The notes under the pieces are model-generated. The model did not search any database and was not told the DNA's origin. It saw nothing but the letters and a program-made list of their open reading frames with translations. Shown piece after piece: positions 18,838-27,858 of a DNA stretch of 64,000 bases. The DNA comes from Rhodobiaceae bacterium UBA4490 (lineage in GTDB: Bacteria > Pseudomonadota > Alphaproteobacteria > Parvibaculales > Parvibaculaceae), in contig DGNO01000005.1 of NCBI GenBank assembly GCA_002389665.1, forward strand, positions 209,292 to 273,291. The letters are read 5' to 3'. The position numbers and the translations under genes were made by a program. How positions within the stretch are numbered: the stretch's first letter is position 1; the number at the start of each line of letters is the position of its first letter.

Positions 18838-19008
18838 TCTGCCCCCTCGTATTGAATGAAATAGACATATCACTATTCACGAATTTGGCAGAGGGTCAAG
18901 TGTGCAGTTGTAAGGGTTTTAGGTTCGCTGTTTAATCTTTATAAAGAGCATATTTTTGATTTGATTTCGAGATGGGGTATCCTTGTTTAGGTAATTGCAT
19001 GATCTGGC

Positions 19009-19061
19009 GGCACTTATTTTGGGTATAGGTACTTATTTCTTTGAGTGCCCGCTCCTATACC
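19009..19061. repeat. Nested inverted and direct repeats at the right edge of the AT-rich module
   Basis: GGTATAGG (19,022-19,029) is the complement of CCTATACC (19,054-19,061), and GGCACT (19,009-19,014) of AGTGCC (19,044-19,049). The direct repeats GGCACTTATTT and GGTACTTATTT lie between. The block spans the 3' end of the DUF2339 gene, exactly where base composition changes. It may be a terminator for that gene or a scar of integration. Confidence 0.4.
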
Positions 19062-21766
19062 TCCCCTTCATCCCCCGCACTCTCCGGCCCTGCCTTAAAC
19101 ACCACGCGCTGATAGAAGAGGCCGAGGCCGATCAGGGCGAGGCCGAGGCCGATGAAGGAGAGGGCGCGCAGCGCGCCGCCGAGATTGGACATATCGAAGA
19201 GGAAGACCTTCACCACCACAAGGCCGATAAGGCCGAGCGAGGCAAGGCGCAGCGCCTGTGTCCTGAGGCGCATCCCGGCGGCAAGGAGCCCCGCCCCGAA
19301 AAGGAGCCAGGCGAGCGAGTAGGTGTAATTCTCGGTCTCCCCCGCCGGCCCCCGCAGCACCGCGCCGTGGAACGCCTGGCGGATTTCGAGCGAGTAATAC
19401 GCAAAGAGCATGAGAAGCGCATAAGCCCCGAGGAACCGCAGTTCCAGCTGCCGCATCTGTCCTTCCGGCTGTTTCGCCGCTTCGTAAGCGCCATAAAGCG
19501 CAAGCAGCGCGGGCAGAAGGTAAGCGGCAAGCAGCGTGTCGAGCGGGAACTGCCCGGCAAGCGCCTCCCCCGTCAAAAGCGGGTTATGGCCGATAAGCGC
19601 CACCATCAGGCTTTGCGCCAGGGTGAGATAGCGCAGGCCCTTCAGCCCTTTGGAAAGAAGGCCGAGCCTGCCGCCGCTCTGCAGCTTTGCGAGTACGAGG
19701 CTCATGGCCAGCCAGCTTGTGGTCAGCAGCCCGTGCTGGAGAAGATCGAAGGGCCGGGAAAAGAGCACGCCGTCTGAGAGATAATGATTGATCTCCAGCG
19801 AGACGAGAACGACGGCGAGGAGCGCCGCGCCCGCCTCGAAAAATTCCTTCTCCCGCTCCGCGCCCGCTTTCGCGAATAGCCGCGCCGCGCCCCAGAAGGC
19901 GAGCACCGGCACGCCGTAAAGATAGGCGAGGAGATTGAGAACCGGCGCGGTGCCGATGTCATAGGAAAGCAGCTCCGGGTTGAGCGTGAGGCGCACCGTC
20001 ACCGCCGCCCCGAGCGTGAGCGCCAGCGGCCCTAAAAACGGAACGGGCAGTTTCAGGCGCACGAAGCTTGTGCCGAGCGCGAGCAGCGCCAGCGCAATGG
20101 TGAGCCAGCCTTCCTCGAAGATGATGGCAACGGCCAGGGTAAGCGCGGCGAGTGTGGCCGTCGCAAAGGCGGCGGCGGGAATTTGGTTGGCGGGGTTTTC
20201 GGGTGCGGAGGAAAGCTGGCCTGCCAGCCGCCGCGTGCCTTCCGCGTAAATCAGCCCGAGGCCGATGGCCAGCGCCCCCCAGGAAAGGTCCGGGGTGAGC
20301 CCCGTCATCCGCCAGAAGAGAAGGAAGAAGGCGGTGATGGGCACGGCGGCGGCAAGTCCCGCCCAAAGGCGCGCGCGCCGCCCCGCCAGAATTTGCAGAT
20401 AGCCGAACCCGCCATAAAGCGCCATGAGCGCGGTGCCCGCCACGATCAGGCCGACCGTTTCTTCCGGCAGGAGCGGGCGGGCCAGCGCCGCGCCGAAATC
20501 ATCCGCTGCGCCCGCAAGCCGCCAGCTTGCCAGCACCGCCAGCGCGGGCAGGGCGGCGGCCGCGGCAAGCAGCGCCGCGCTTTGCTTTCTGTAAATGAGC
20601 GCGAAAGTCATCGCCACATAAAGGCTGAACGCCGTGAGCGAGGCCGCCCCGTGCCCGTCCGCCCAGACCGTCAGGAGAAGGAGAAGCCCCGTCAGCGCGC
20701 CTGAGGGGAGAAGCAGGCTCAGCGCATTTTTCGTTTCCTCTTCCTGTGTCCCGCGCCCGGCCCAGTAAGCGGCAGTGCCATGGAGGAGAAGAAGATGCGC
20801 GCCGATGATGATGGCATCGCCCTTCCCGTAAGATGTGGCGAGCCAGATCAGCGGCCAGAGCGCGCTTGCCAGAAGTGTGAGGTGAGAAAGCCAGCGCCAG
20901 CCCCTCAGCTCCGCCGTGCTCAGCGCCGTGGCGAGCACGAAGGTGAGATAGAGGAAAAGGAGTTCGGGGGCGGGGTCCTCCGAGCCGATCAGCGCCGGGG
21001 TGAGCACCGCGCCCAGAAGGCCGATCAGCCCGAGATAACTCACATGCACCGCCGAGAGCAGAAGCGCGGCCACCGAGAGCGCGGCAAGTGCCAGGAAGGC
21101 GGCGGGCGGCGGCAGGAAGCCGTAAAGCGCATAGGCGGCATAGACCGTTCCATATCCCGCGATGAGCCCCGCCGCCGTCAGGATCGGGGGGATGGCGACG
21201 GCTTTTTCCGAGGGCAGGCGCGTGAGGGAGGGCACGCGGCGGCTGGCTTCCCCTGCGGCCAGAAGCGCGGCGGCGAAAAGCGCCCCGAAGAAGACCCGCG
21301 CGCCGGGGCCGAAATAGCCCTGCTCGACGGAGTAGCGCACGAGGAAGATGCCCCCCAGCGCGAGCGCCAGCCCGCCGACCCAGACCGCCCAGCGCGTGCC
21401 GAGCGCCTGTTCGATGCCGCCGCCGGATTTTCTTTTGCGCGGCGCTTCTGCGGCCTGCGCCCGTCGCCCGCCGCGCGGCACGCCCCAGCCGGGGGCGGCA
21501 GGCTGCTGCGGGATTTCTTTTTCGGGTTCCGGCTCAGGCTCGGGTTCGGGCTCCGGCTCCGGTACGGCTTCAGGCGCAGTTTCAGTTTCAGGGGTAGGGG
21601 CGGGCGCCGTTCCTTGCAGCGCGGCGCGCAGGGCGGTGATTTCCGCAAAGGCTTCTTCCGCCCGCCTATGGGCCGCTGCCGCCCGTTTATCGGCGCTGCG
21701 GGCCATAACGATGGCGACGATGACGGGGCCGAACAGCACCGTCAAAACCAAGAGCACGTATTCCAT
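19055..21766 (-). CDS. DUF2339 multi-pass membrane protein
   Basis: A 903-residue inner-membrane protein of the DUF2339 family. Residues 1-22 form a hydrophobic segment (MEYVLLVLTVLFGPVIVAIV), then a helical KRAAAAHRRAEEAFAE stretch. An acidic Pro-Glu repeat follows at about residues 70-84, with a basic linker before the conserved region GTRWAVWVGGLALALGG. The rest is well over twenty predicted membrane helices. Function is unknown. The start at 21,766 is chosen because AGAGGGG lies just upstream; a frame start at 21,850 lacks one. It stands alone between the AT-rich module and the NadQ-like regulator. Confidence 0.85.
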   Translation of the reverse strand: MEYVLLVLTVLFGPVIVAIVMARSADKRAAAAHRRAEEAFAEITALRAALQGTAPAPTPETETAPEAVPEPEPEPEPEPEPEKEIPQQPAAPGWGVPRGGRRAQAAEAPRKRKSGGGIEQALGTRWAVWVGGLALALGGIFLVRYSVEQGYFGPGARVFFGALFAAALLAAGEASRRVPSLTRLPSEKAVAIPPILTAAGLIAGYGTVYAAYALYGFLPPPAAFLALAALSVAALLLSAVHVSYLGLIGLLGAVLTPALIGSEDPAPELLFLYLTFVLATALSTAELRGWRWLSHLTLLASALWPLIWLATSYGKGDAIIIGAHLLLLHGTAAYWAGRGTQEEETKNALSLLLPSGALTGLLLLLTVWADGHGAASLTAFSLYVAMTFALIYRKQSAALLAAAAALPALAVLASWRLAGAADDFGAALARPLLPEETVGLIVAGTALMALYGGFGYLQILAGRRARLWAGLAAAVPITAFFLLFWRMTGLTPDLSWGALAIGLGLIYAEGTRRLAGQLSSAPENPANQIPAAAFATATLAALTLAVAIIFEEGWLTIALALLALGTSFVRLKLPVPFLGPLALTLGAAVTVRLTLNPELLSYDIGTAPVLNLLAYLYGVPVLAFWGAARLFAKAGAEREKEFFEAGAALLAVVLVSLEINHYLSDGVLFSRPFDLLQHGLLTTSWLAMSLVLAKLQSGGRLGLLSKGLKGLRYLTLAQSLMVALIGHNPLLTGEALAGQFPLDTLLAAYLLPALLALYGAYEAAKQPEGQMRQLELRFLGAYALLMLFAYYSLEIRQAFHGAVLRGPAGETENYTYSLAWLLFGAGLLAAGMRLRTQALRLASLGLIGLVVVKVFLFDMSNLGGALRALSFIGLGLALIGLGLFYQRVVFKAGPESAGDEGEV

Positions 21767-21918
21767 CAGATCCCCTCTGCGCTTCTCCCGCGCGCATCTG
21801 CTTTCCGCCCGTTCAGCCTGAAAGCTCCATGACACTAATGGCAGAAGCATAACCCGGCCAGCAAAAGCGGGGATAAACCGGACGGCCTAGAGGGGAGGCA
21901 CGAGAGGATTGGGCGCGA

Positions 21919-22989
21919 TTACACCCTATTGTTCACCCGGCTGCGGGAGGGGGCGAGTTTGAGGCCGGGCGCCGGGCGCTCGTTCAGGATTTCGCGGCGG
22001 AAGCGGAACTGTTCCGCCGGCCGCCCGCCGGTGCGCGTGGTGATGCGCCCGGTGCGCTCCACCAGGCCGGCTTTTTCCACCAGGCGGCGGAAGTTCTGTT
22101 TATGCACATGCAGGCCGAGCAGCGCTTCGGTCATTTGCTGCAGCTCGAACAGCGTGAAGGTTTCCGGCATCAGCTCGAAAATCACCGGGCGGTATTTCAG
22201 TTTCGCGCGCACCCGTCCCATGGCGGTGGCGAGAATGCGCCGGTGGTCGAACTGCATCGCCCGGCCAAGCTGCGGGGTCAGGCTGTCGGGTTTGCGCGCC
22301 TGGGGGCGCCCGTCTCTATAGGCTTCGATGACGAGGCCGGAGCTGTAAAGCAGTTCGTAGCGCTCCAGCACTTTTTCCTCGTCCCACGCCACCCCGTCGA
22401 TGCCGAAGCAGAGCCGCAGCCTATCAAGCCGCCGCCCGCGCTCGATTTCCTCTGCGCTCGATCCGCCCGTTTGCGCCGCCCATTCGCGCAGGAGCGGCAC
22501 CAGCACCTTGTCGATAATGGCCGGCTTGCCCTCGCGCCAATCCTCCCAGGGGAAATACTGATACCAGGGCGACCATTTCGCGCCCGACATATCCGCGTTC
22601 TGCCCGCGGGTGAGCGCCAGATAGCCGACCGAGACGACGTGATCGGCGCTCGGGTCTTCTTCGGCCGCATGCCGGCCCCGGTCGCCGAAAGTGTAAAGCT
22701 GTTCGACATAGCCGAGCCGGAGCCGCGTCTGTTCTTCCACCCAGGCGCGCAGGCCCTGTTCGAGCGTGCGGTGGGAGAGGGGATCGAACGGGCCAAAAGG
22801 CAGCGTGTCGCCGGGCGCGGCCTCGCTCCCGTCCTCGCCCGCTTCTTTGTCATGCGGCACGGTGAGGATTTGCGGCGCGTTCTCCACCACCGAGACAATG
22901 GCCGCGTTCAGCCCGATGGTGATGCGTTTCAGCGGCCCCGCGCTTTCGCCTATCGCGGCTTGTTGCTGCTGCGCCTTTTTGCGGTTCAT
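21919..22989 (-). CDS. nadQ: NadQ/NrtR-type transcriptional regulator (Nudix-like domain plus winged helix, COG4111-like)
   Basis: A 356-residue protein. Residues about 20-175 form a Nudix-like domain whose catalytic box is degenerate: the region around LEQGLRAWVEEQTRLRLGY lacks the canonical REx2EE arrangement, so it should bind rather than hydrolyse its ligand. Residues about 265-340 form a winged helix (ETFTLFELQQMTEALLG, HKQNFRRLVEKAGLVERTG). Regulators of this family sense NAD-related nucleotides and repress NAD synthesis genes. The nadABC operon with two inverted repeats lies about 6.3 kb away. Its ATG overlaps the stop of the phosphatase gene by four bases. The family name is from memory. 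Confidence 0.75.
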   Translation of the reverse strand: MNRKKAQQQQAAIGESAGPLKRITIGLNAAIVSVVENAPQILTVPHDKEAGEDGSEAAPGDTLPFGPFDPLSHRTLEQGLRAWVEEQTRLRLGYVEQLYTFGDRGRHAAEEDPSADHVVSVGYLALTRGQNADMSGAKWSPWYQYFPWEDWREGKPAIIDKVLVPLLREWAAQTGGSSAEEIERGRRLDRLRLCFGIDGVAWDEEKVLERYELLYSSGLVIEAYRDGRPQARKPDSLTPQLGRAMQFDHRRILATAMGRVRAKLKYRPVIFELMPETFTLFELQQMTEALLGLHVHKQNFRRLVEKAGLVERTGRITTRTGGRPAEQFRFRREILNERPAPGLKLAPSRSRVNNRV

Positions 22990-23519
22990 GTCTCCCCCTT
23001 CAGGAGGGGGCGGATGGGAAGCTCGACAAGGCAGCCTTCATAGGTGTCGAGCGCCGGGCCCATTGCGTCCACAGCCTCGACCATGCGCCCGCGCCGGCGC
23101 ATCAAATCATCGGCGATTTCCACCATCAGCTTATTGGGTTTGGCATGAGCAATCTTCTCGCGCACGAAGGCTGCCAGCGCCATTTCCTCAAGTTCTGGAT
23201 TGTGCAGGCAGAGCGTGATGAAGGCCGCCGCCGTCGAGCGGCTGATGCCCGCCCAGCAATGAACGAGCAAAGGCTCGCGCAAATCCCATTCGCCGAGAAA
23301 GTCGATCAGTTCCTGCACATGCGCTTCGTTGGGCGCGGTCAGAAAATCGATATGGGAATCGATGTCGTTGACCCCGACGCGCAAATGCCGCGCAGGTTCG
23401 AAGCCCGCCGGGGTCTCGATCATGGTTTCCGGATCGAGCAGGCTGACAATCCGCTGCGGTGAAACGTCACGAATGGCGTTTTCAAGGGCGCTGAGAGGAC
23501 TGACATAAAGCCTGGGCAT
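22986..23519 (-). CDS. Dual-specificity/tyrosine phosphatase-like protein
   Basis: A 177-residue protein with the Cys-x5-Arg phosphatase loop LVHCWAGISRSTAA: catalytic Cys88 and Arg94. A possible general acid lies in VNDIDSH (about 50-56). The compact length fits small bacterial phosphatases of the DSP/PTP fold. The substrate is unknown; phosphotyrosine protein, nucleotide or inositol phosphates are all possible. It ends in a four-base overlap with the NadQ-like regulator and follows the HD hydrolase after 67 bp, so the three genes may share a transcript. Confidence 0.8.
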   Translation of the reverse strand: MPRLYVSPLSALENAIRDVSPQRIVSLLDPETMIETPAGFEPARHLRVGVNDIDSHIDFLTAPNEAHVQELIDFLGEWDLREPLLVHCWAGISRSTAAAFITLCLHNPELEEMALAAFVREKIAHAKPNKLMVEIADDLMRRRGRMVEAVDAMGPALDTYEGCLVELPIRPLLKGET

Positions 23520-23586
23520 GGCTGGTTTCGGTTCCTGTTCCGCTTTGGTCTGCGTATCGGGAAGGTTCCCGTGATTCTACACGATA

Positions 23587-24276
23587 TTAACGCGCTTTTG
23601 TGGCGCCCGCTTCCCGTTCCATCCGGGCGAGCAATTTTTCGAACCGGCCGAGGAACACCTGCTGCGCCTCTTTCGGCGGCAGCGGGGTGATCGTGACCGG
23701 CAGGATGCCGCGCGGGCGGGTGAAAATCTGCGCTGCTTCCGGCTCTGCAAAACCGGCCAGCTGCACCGCCTCGAAATAGGCCGAGGCCCGGTCGGCGCGC
23801 TTGATCACCGCTTCGATGCTTTGCGGCACTTGCGCGGGCAGGCCGTAACGCAGATGGATCGCCGCCTCGAGCTTGTGTTCGAAGGCTTTATAATCCATGC
23901 CGAGCGCCGCCTTAAAGGGGCTGATCATATCGCCCACCACATATTCGGGCGCATCGTGCAGAAGCGCGGTGAGCCGCCATTTCGCCGGCCAGCCGGGGCG
24001 CAGGCTCCGGCAAATCTCTTCCACCAGCACGCAGTGCTCGGCCACGGAAAACGCATGGTCACCCAGCGTCTGCCCGTTCCAGCGGGCGACGCGGGCAAGC
24101 CCATGGGCAATATCTTCGATCTCGATATCGAAGGGGGAGGGGTCGAGCAGATCGAGCCGCCGCCCGGAAAGCATGCGCTGCCAGGCGCGCGGCGCGGTCT
24201 CCTTACCGCTTTTCTTGCCGGAACTCTTTCTCACCCGCGCGTCTCTCCCCGTTTCATGCGTCTTTACGGCCCGCAC
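23587..24276 (-). CDS. HD-domain hydrolase (YfbR-like, probable nucleotidase)
   Basis: A 229-residue protein with an HD metal-binding fold: His in GDHAFSVAEHCVLVEE, the His-Asp pair in LLHDAPEYVVGDMISPFK, and a distal Asp in VIKRADRASAYFEA. The pattern matches the YfbR/YGK1 group of 5'-deoxynucleotidases, although the true substrate is not shown. The first 30 residues are basic and low-complexity; translation could begin later, at Met35 (MLSGRRLDLL), but RAWQRMLSGRRLDLL is usually conserved in relatives, so the longer form is kept. Divergent from the Lon-like gene. Confidence 0.8.
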   Translation of the reverse strand: MRAVKTHETGRDARVRKSSGKKSGKETAPRAWQRMLSGRRLDLLDPSPFDIEIEDIAHGLARVARWNGQTLGDHAFSVAEHCVLVEEICRSLRPGWPAKWRLTALLHDAPEYVVGDMISPFKAALGMDYKAFEHKLEAAIHLRYGLPAQVPQSIEAVIKRADRASAYFEAVQLAGFAEPEAAQIFTRPRGILPVTITPLPPKEAQQVFLGRFEKLLARMEREAGATKAR

Positions 24277-24402
24277 CCTACTGAGCGCCGCCCGGCTTGT
24301 CGATCTCAGGCGGTGTCATGTGGGGAAGCATGTCTTGCATGGGCCCGCATGAGCCGGTCATGATACCGCTCGTTTACATGATGTGCGATGCGAGAGTGAT
24401 CG

Positions 24403-26850
24403 ATGCCCGTCCAGCCTTTGCCGAGCGACCTTCTCTACACTGTATGCGATCTGTCCGAACATGGTTTCGAGACGACGCAGGATCTGGAAGAAGTGCCGGG
24501 GCTGGTCGGCCAGGAGCGGGCATTGGATGCGATCCGCTTCGGCACGCGCATCAAACGGCAGGGGTATAATCTCTTCGTGCTTGGTCCTTCCGGCGCGGGC
24601 AAGCACACCGCCGTCATGAGCTATCTGACGGCGGAGGCGAAAAACCAGAAAGCTCCCTCCGATTGGGTCTATGTCAATAATTTCAACATTGCGCATAAGC
24701 CGCTCGCGCTCGAATTGCCGAGCGGGCGGGCGCAGAAACTGAAAGAGGCGCTGCGCTCCGCGCTCGATGATCTCAAACTTTCCATTCCCGCCATTCTGGA
24801 AAGCGAGGAATACAAAACCCGCCGCCAGGCCGTGGAAGGGGAATATGCGAACCGCCAGCAAAAAGCCTTCGAGACGCTGAACAAGCGCGCCGAAGATGCG
24901 GGCATCGCACTGGTGCGCACGCCCTCCGGCCTCATCCTCGCGCCCGCCGAAAACGGCGAGGTAATCAAGCCGGAAGACTTCAACGCCAAGCCCAAGGAAG
25001 AAAGGGCGCGCATCGAGCGCGTCATCGCCGAGCTGCAAAAAGAGCTCGGCAATATCATCGAGCACATTCCCTCCTGGGAAAAAGAAAAGCACGAGCGCAT
25101 TTCCGAGCTTAACCGGGCGATTGCCGTTTCCGCTGTCGGGCGGGCCATGCGGGCGATCAAGTCCGAATTCGCGCATATGAAAAAGATCGCCGCTTGGCTG
25201 GAGGAGGTGGAGGAAGACCTCATCGCGCATATCAATCTTTTCGCCGGTAACGATGGCCGGGAAGATGGGCGCGAGCCGCTTTTCGGCACGGGCGAGGAAG
25301 ATGACCGCGCGCCCATGCGCCGCTATGAGATCAACATCATCGTCGACGGCACGCATTCTGAAAATGGCGGCGGCGCGCCCGTCGTTTTTGCCGACCATCC
25401 GACGCTCGGCAATGTGCTGGGCCGGGTCGAGCATGTCTCGCAAATGGGCGCGCTTCTGACCGACTTCACCTTGATCAAACCGGGCGCGCTCCACCGGGCG
25501 AATGGCGGCTATCTCATCATCGATGCGATCAAGCTTCTGCGCGAGCCTTTCGTCTGGGATGCGCTGAAGCGGGCCTTGCGCTCACGCCAGATCGTCATGG
25601 AATCGGCCGGCGAATATCTGTCGCTCGTCAGCACCGTCTCGCTGGAGCCGGAACCCATTCCGCTCGATCTGAAAATCGTGCTGATGGGCGACCGGCAGCT
25701 TTATTACATGCTCTGCGCCTATGATTCCGACTTTGCCGAACTTTTCAAAGTGCCCGCCGATTTCGATGATGTGATCGACCGGGAACCGGAAAACGATCTT
25801 CTCTTCGCCCGCTTCGCTGCGACCATCGCCGCGCGGGAAAAGCTTCTGCCTTTCGACAAGTCCGCTATTGCAAGGCTCATCGAGCGTGCCTCGCGGCTTG
25901 CGGAAGATACGGAAAAAATATCGCTTCTCATTGCGCCCATTGCGGACCTGATGCGCGAGGCGGATTTTCTGGCAAGCGAGGCGGACGCCAAGCAAGTGAC
26001 CGCCGCGCATGTGGATGAAGCGGTGGAAGCGCAAATCTCCCGCACGGACCGGCTGCGCGAACGCTCCCATGAAGCCATCGCCCGCGACATTCTCATGGTC
26101 GATACGGAAGGCGAGGCGGTGGGCCAGGTCAATGGCCTATCCGTCCTTCAGCTCGGCCAGTCGAGCTTCGGGCGGCCGGGCCGGATCACGGCGCGCGTGC
26201 GCACCGGCGGGCAAAGCGCGCGCATCATCGATATCGAACGGGAAGTGGATCTTGGCGGCCCGCTTCATTCCAAGGGCATGCTCATTCTCTCAGGCTATCT
26301 GGCCGGCACCTTCCTGCCGCGCGAGCCGCTGTCGCTGAGCGCCAGTCTCGTGTTCGAGCAGTCTTATGGCGGCGTCGACGGGGACAGCGCCTCTTCGGCG
26401 GAGCTTTATGCGCTTCTCTCCGCCCTTGCCGACCTGCCGGTCAGACAGAGCCTTGCGGTGACGGGCTCCGTCAATCAGATGGGCGAGGTGCAGGCGATCG
26501 GCGGGGTGAATGAAAAGATTGAAGGCTTTTTCGACATTTGCGCGCGCCGCGGCCTGACCGGCGATCAAGGCGTGCTCATTCCCGCCTCCAATGTCAAACA
26601 TCTGATGCTGCGCCAGGACGTGGTGGATGCGGCGGAGCGGGGCATGTTTGCGATCTATCCCGTTGCCCGTATCGAGGAAGGGGTGGAGCTTTTGATGGAT
26701 CTGCCTGCCGGTAAGCGCGAACGGAACGGCGAATTCCCGCCCAATAGCGTTTTTGCCCGTGTCGAGGCGGCGCTTACGCGCTTTGCCGCCGCAGCCCGCC
26801 CGCCTATGCCGCGGGGGGCGGCGAAAGACGGCGGGTTCCGCGTGAGTTAA
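24403..26850 (+). CDS. Lon-like ATP-dependent protease (AAA plus S16 peptidase domain)
   Basis: An 815-residue protein of the LonB/AAA_32 type, distinct from classical LonA. Walker A is GPSGAGKHT at residues 61-69. The central portion includes a long helical insertion and the segment HRANGGYLIIDAIKLLREP, the Walker B-like region. The C-terminal domain is a Lon peptidase: Ser662 in DGDSASSA and Lys705 in GGVNEKIEGFF, spaced 43 residues apart as in E. coli Lon. It probably degrades damaged or regulatory proteins in the cytosol. The gene stands alone, divergent from the HD hydrolase; the downstream stress-protein gene has its own regulatory site. Confidence 0.88.
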   Translation: MPVQPLPSDLLYTVCDLSEHGFETTQDLEEVPGLVGQERALDAIRFGTRIKRQGYNLFVLGPSGAGKHTAVMSYLTAEAKNQKAPSDWVYVNNFNIAHKPLALELPSGRAQKLKEALRSALDDLKLSIPAILESEEYKTRRQAVEGEYANRQQKAFETLNKRAEDAGIALVRTPSGLILAPAENGEVIKPEDFNAKPKEERARIERVIAELQKELGNIIEHIPSWEKEKHERISELNRAIAVSAVGRAMRAIKSEFAHMKKIAAWLEEVEEDLIAHINLFAGNDGREDGREPLFGTGEEDDRAPMRRYEINIIVDGTHSENGGGAPVVFADHPTLGNVLGRVEHVSQMGALLTDFTLIKPGALHRANGGYLIIDAIKLLREPFVWDALKRALRSRQIVMESAGEYLSLVSTVSLEPEPIPLDLKIVLMGDRQLYYMLCAYDSDFAELFKVPADFDDVIDREPENDLLFARFAATIAAREKLLPFDKSAIARLIERASRLAEDTEKISLLIAPIADLMREADFLASEADAKQVTAAHVDEAVEAQISRTDRLRERSHEAIARDILMVDTEGEAVGQVNGLSVLQLGQSSFGRPGRITARVRTGGQSARIIDIEREVDLGGPLHSKGMLILSGYLAGTFLPREPLSLSASLVFEQSYGGVDGDSASSAELYALLSALADLPVRQSLAVTGSVNQMGEVQAIGGVNEKIEGFFDICARRGLTGDQGVLIPASNVKHLMLRQDVVDAAERGMFAIYPVARIEEGVELLMDLPAGKRERNGEFPPNSVFARVEAALTRFAAAARPPMPRGAAKDGGFRVS

Positions 26851-26889
26851 GCCGTGCGGGCAGCGGAACGCATCCGCTTAGTGAAACGT

Positions 26890-26903
26890 TTGATCTGTAT
26901 CAT
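26890..26903 (+). promoter_or_regulatory. FNR/FixK-like box upstream of the universal stress protein
   Basis: TTGATCTGTATCAT matches the TTGAT-N4-ATCAA consensus of FNR/FixK-type activators at nine of ten fixed positions. It lies 64 bp before the start codon. A -10-like TAAGAT at 26,920-26,925 is suitably placed for class II activation, though spacing is a few bases short of ideal. Confidence 0.6.
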
Positions 26904-26966
26904 TCGGCCGCCGCACGGTTAAGATTAGGCTGGAACCTGTGAAATGGAACCAAAGGAGGGTCGGCC

Positions 26967-27830
26967 ATGTCCATTCGCAAAATTCTCGTCCCCTTGAAAG
27001 GCGGCGCGCAAGACAAGGTCGTGCTCGGCGCGGCGGCGCGCGTTACCAAGCAGCTCGGCGGACAGCTCACCGGGCTCTTCGTGCGCCCCGATCCCACCGA
27101 GGCGCTGCCCTATATGGGCGACGGCGTGTCGGGTCAGGTGATCGAGCAATTGCTGGATGCGGCCAAGGAAGGCGCGGATGCCGCCTCCGCCCGGGCGAGC
27201 GCGCATTTGCATGAAGCGGCAAAAGAGGCCGGCCTTGAGGTGGTCAAGGCGGGCGGGCCGCTGCCCTCCGCCCGCTTCTACGATGTGACGGGCCGTCAGG
27301 ACGTCGTCATTTCCGAAGAAAGCCGGCTCGCCGATCTCGTCGTCTTTGCCGAAGGCGAGCCCGACGGCGATCAATTCGGCGGCGATGCGCTGGAAGCAGC
27401 GGTGATGAATGCGGGCCGTCCCGTGCTGATTGCACCGCAGGATGGCTTTGCCGGCAAACTTGGCGGCACTGTCGTCATCGGCTGGGACGGCAGCGTGCAA
27501 GCTTCGCACGCCGTCAGCGCCGCGCTTGCCTTTTTGCAGGCGGCGGAAAAAATCGTCATCCTGTGTATCGGGGAAGATGAAATCGAACCGGAACGCGGCG
27601 CACGGCTGAAAGACTATCTCGGCCTGCATGACGTGAAGGCGGAACTACGCCTTGTGGACCGGAAAGACCGCTCCACCGGCCAGGCGCTTCTGGAAGAAGC
27701 CGGGGCGCTCGATGCCGGGCTTCTCGTCATGGGCGCTTACAGTCATTCGCGCCTGCGCGAATTGCTCATCGGCGGCGTCACCCGCCATGTGCGCGGCCAT
27801 GCCAGCATCCCGGTGCTGATGGCGCATTGA
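26967..27830 (+). CDS. Tandem universal stress protein
   Basis: A 287-residue protein made of two UspA domains. The first starts at MSIRKILVPLKGGAQDK (degenerate nucleotide-binding end). The second begins about residue 165 with VVIGWDGSVQASHAV and ends with the ATP-binding-type loop GAYSHSRLRELLIGGVTRHV. Two-domain Usps of this kind are often induced by low oxygen through FNR-family regulators, which agrees with the box upstream. A strong AAAGGAGGG ribosome site precedes the ATG. The next small gene begins 28 bp downstream and probably shares the transcript. Confidence 0.92.
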   Translation: MSIRKILVPLKGGAQDKVVLGAAARVTKQLGGQLTGLFVRPDPTEALPYMGDGVSGQVIEQLLDAAKEGADAASARASAHLHEAAKEAGLEVVKAGGPLPSARFYDVTGRQDVVISEESRLADLVVFAEGEPDGDQFGGDALEAAVMNAGRPVLIAPQDGFAGKLGGTVVIGWDGSVQASHAVSAALAFLQAAEKIVILCIGEDEIEPERGARLKDYLGLHDVKAELRLVDRKDRSTGQALLEEAGALDAGLLVMGAYSHSRLRELLIGGVTRHVRGHASIPVLMAH

Positions 27831-27858
27831 TTAGAAAAACACAAAGAAGGAGAACGCG

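Noticed and set aside
15551..19061. Prophage or integrative element
   Set aside because: No integrase, transposase, structural phage gene, tRNA target or flanking direct repeats were found around the AT-rich genes.
21520..21560. Repetitive GGCTC/GGTTC-like DNA in the DUF2339 gene
   Set aside because: It encodes an in-frame Pro-Glu repeat in a linker, so it is a low-complexity protein segment and not a CRISPR or satellite.
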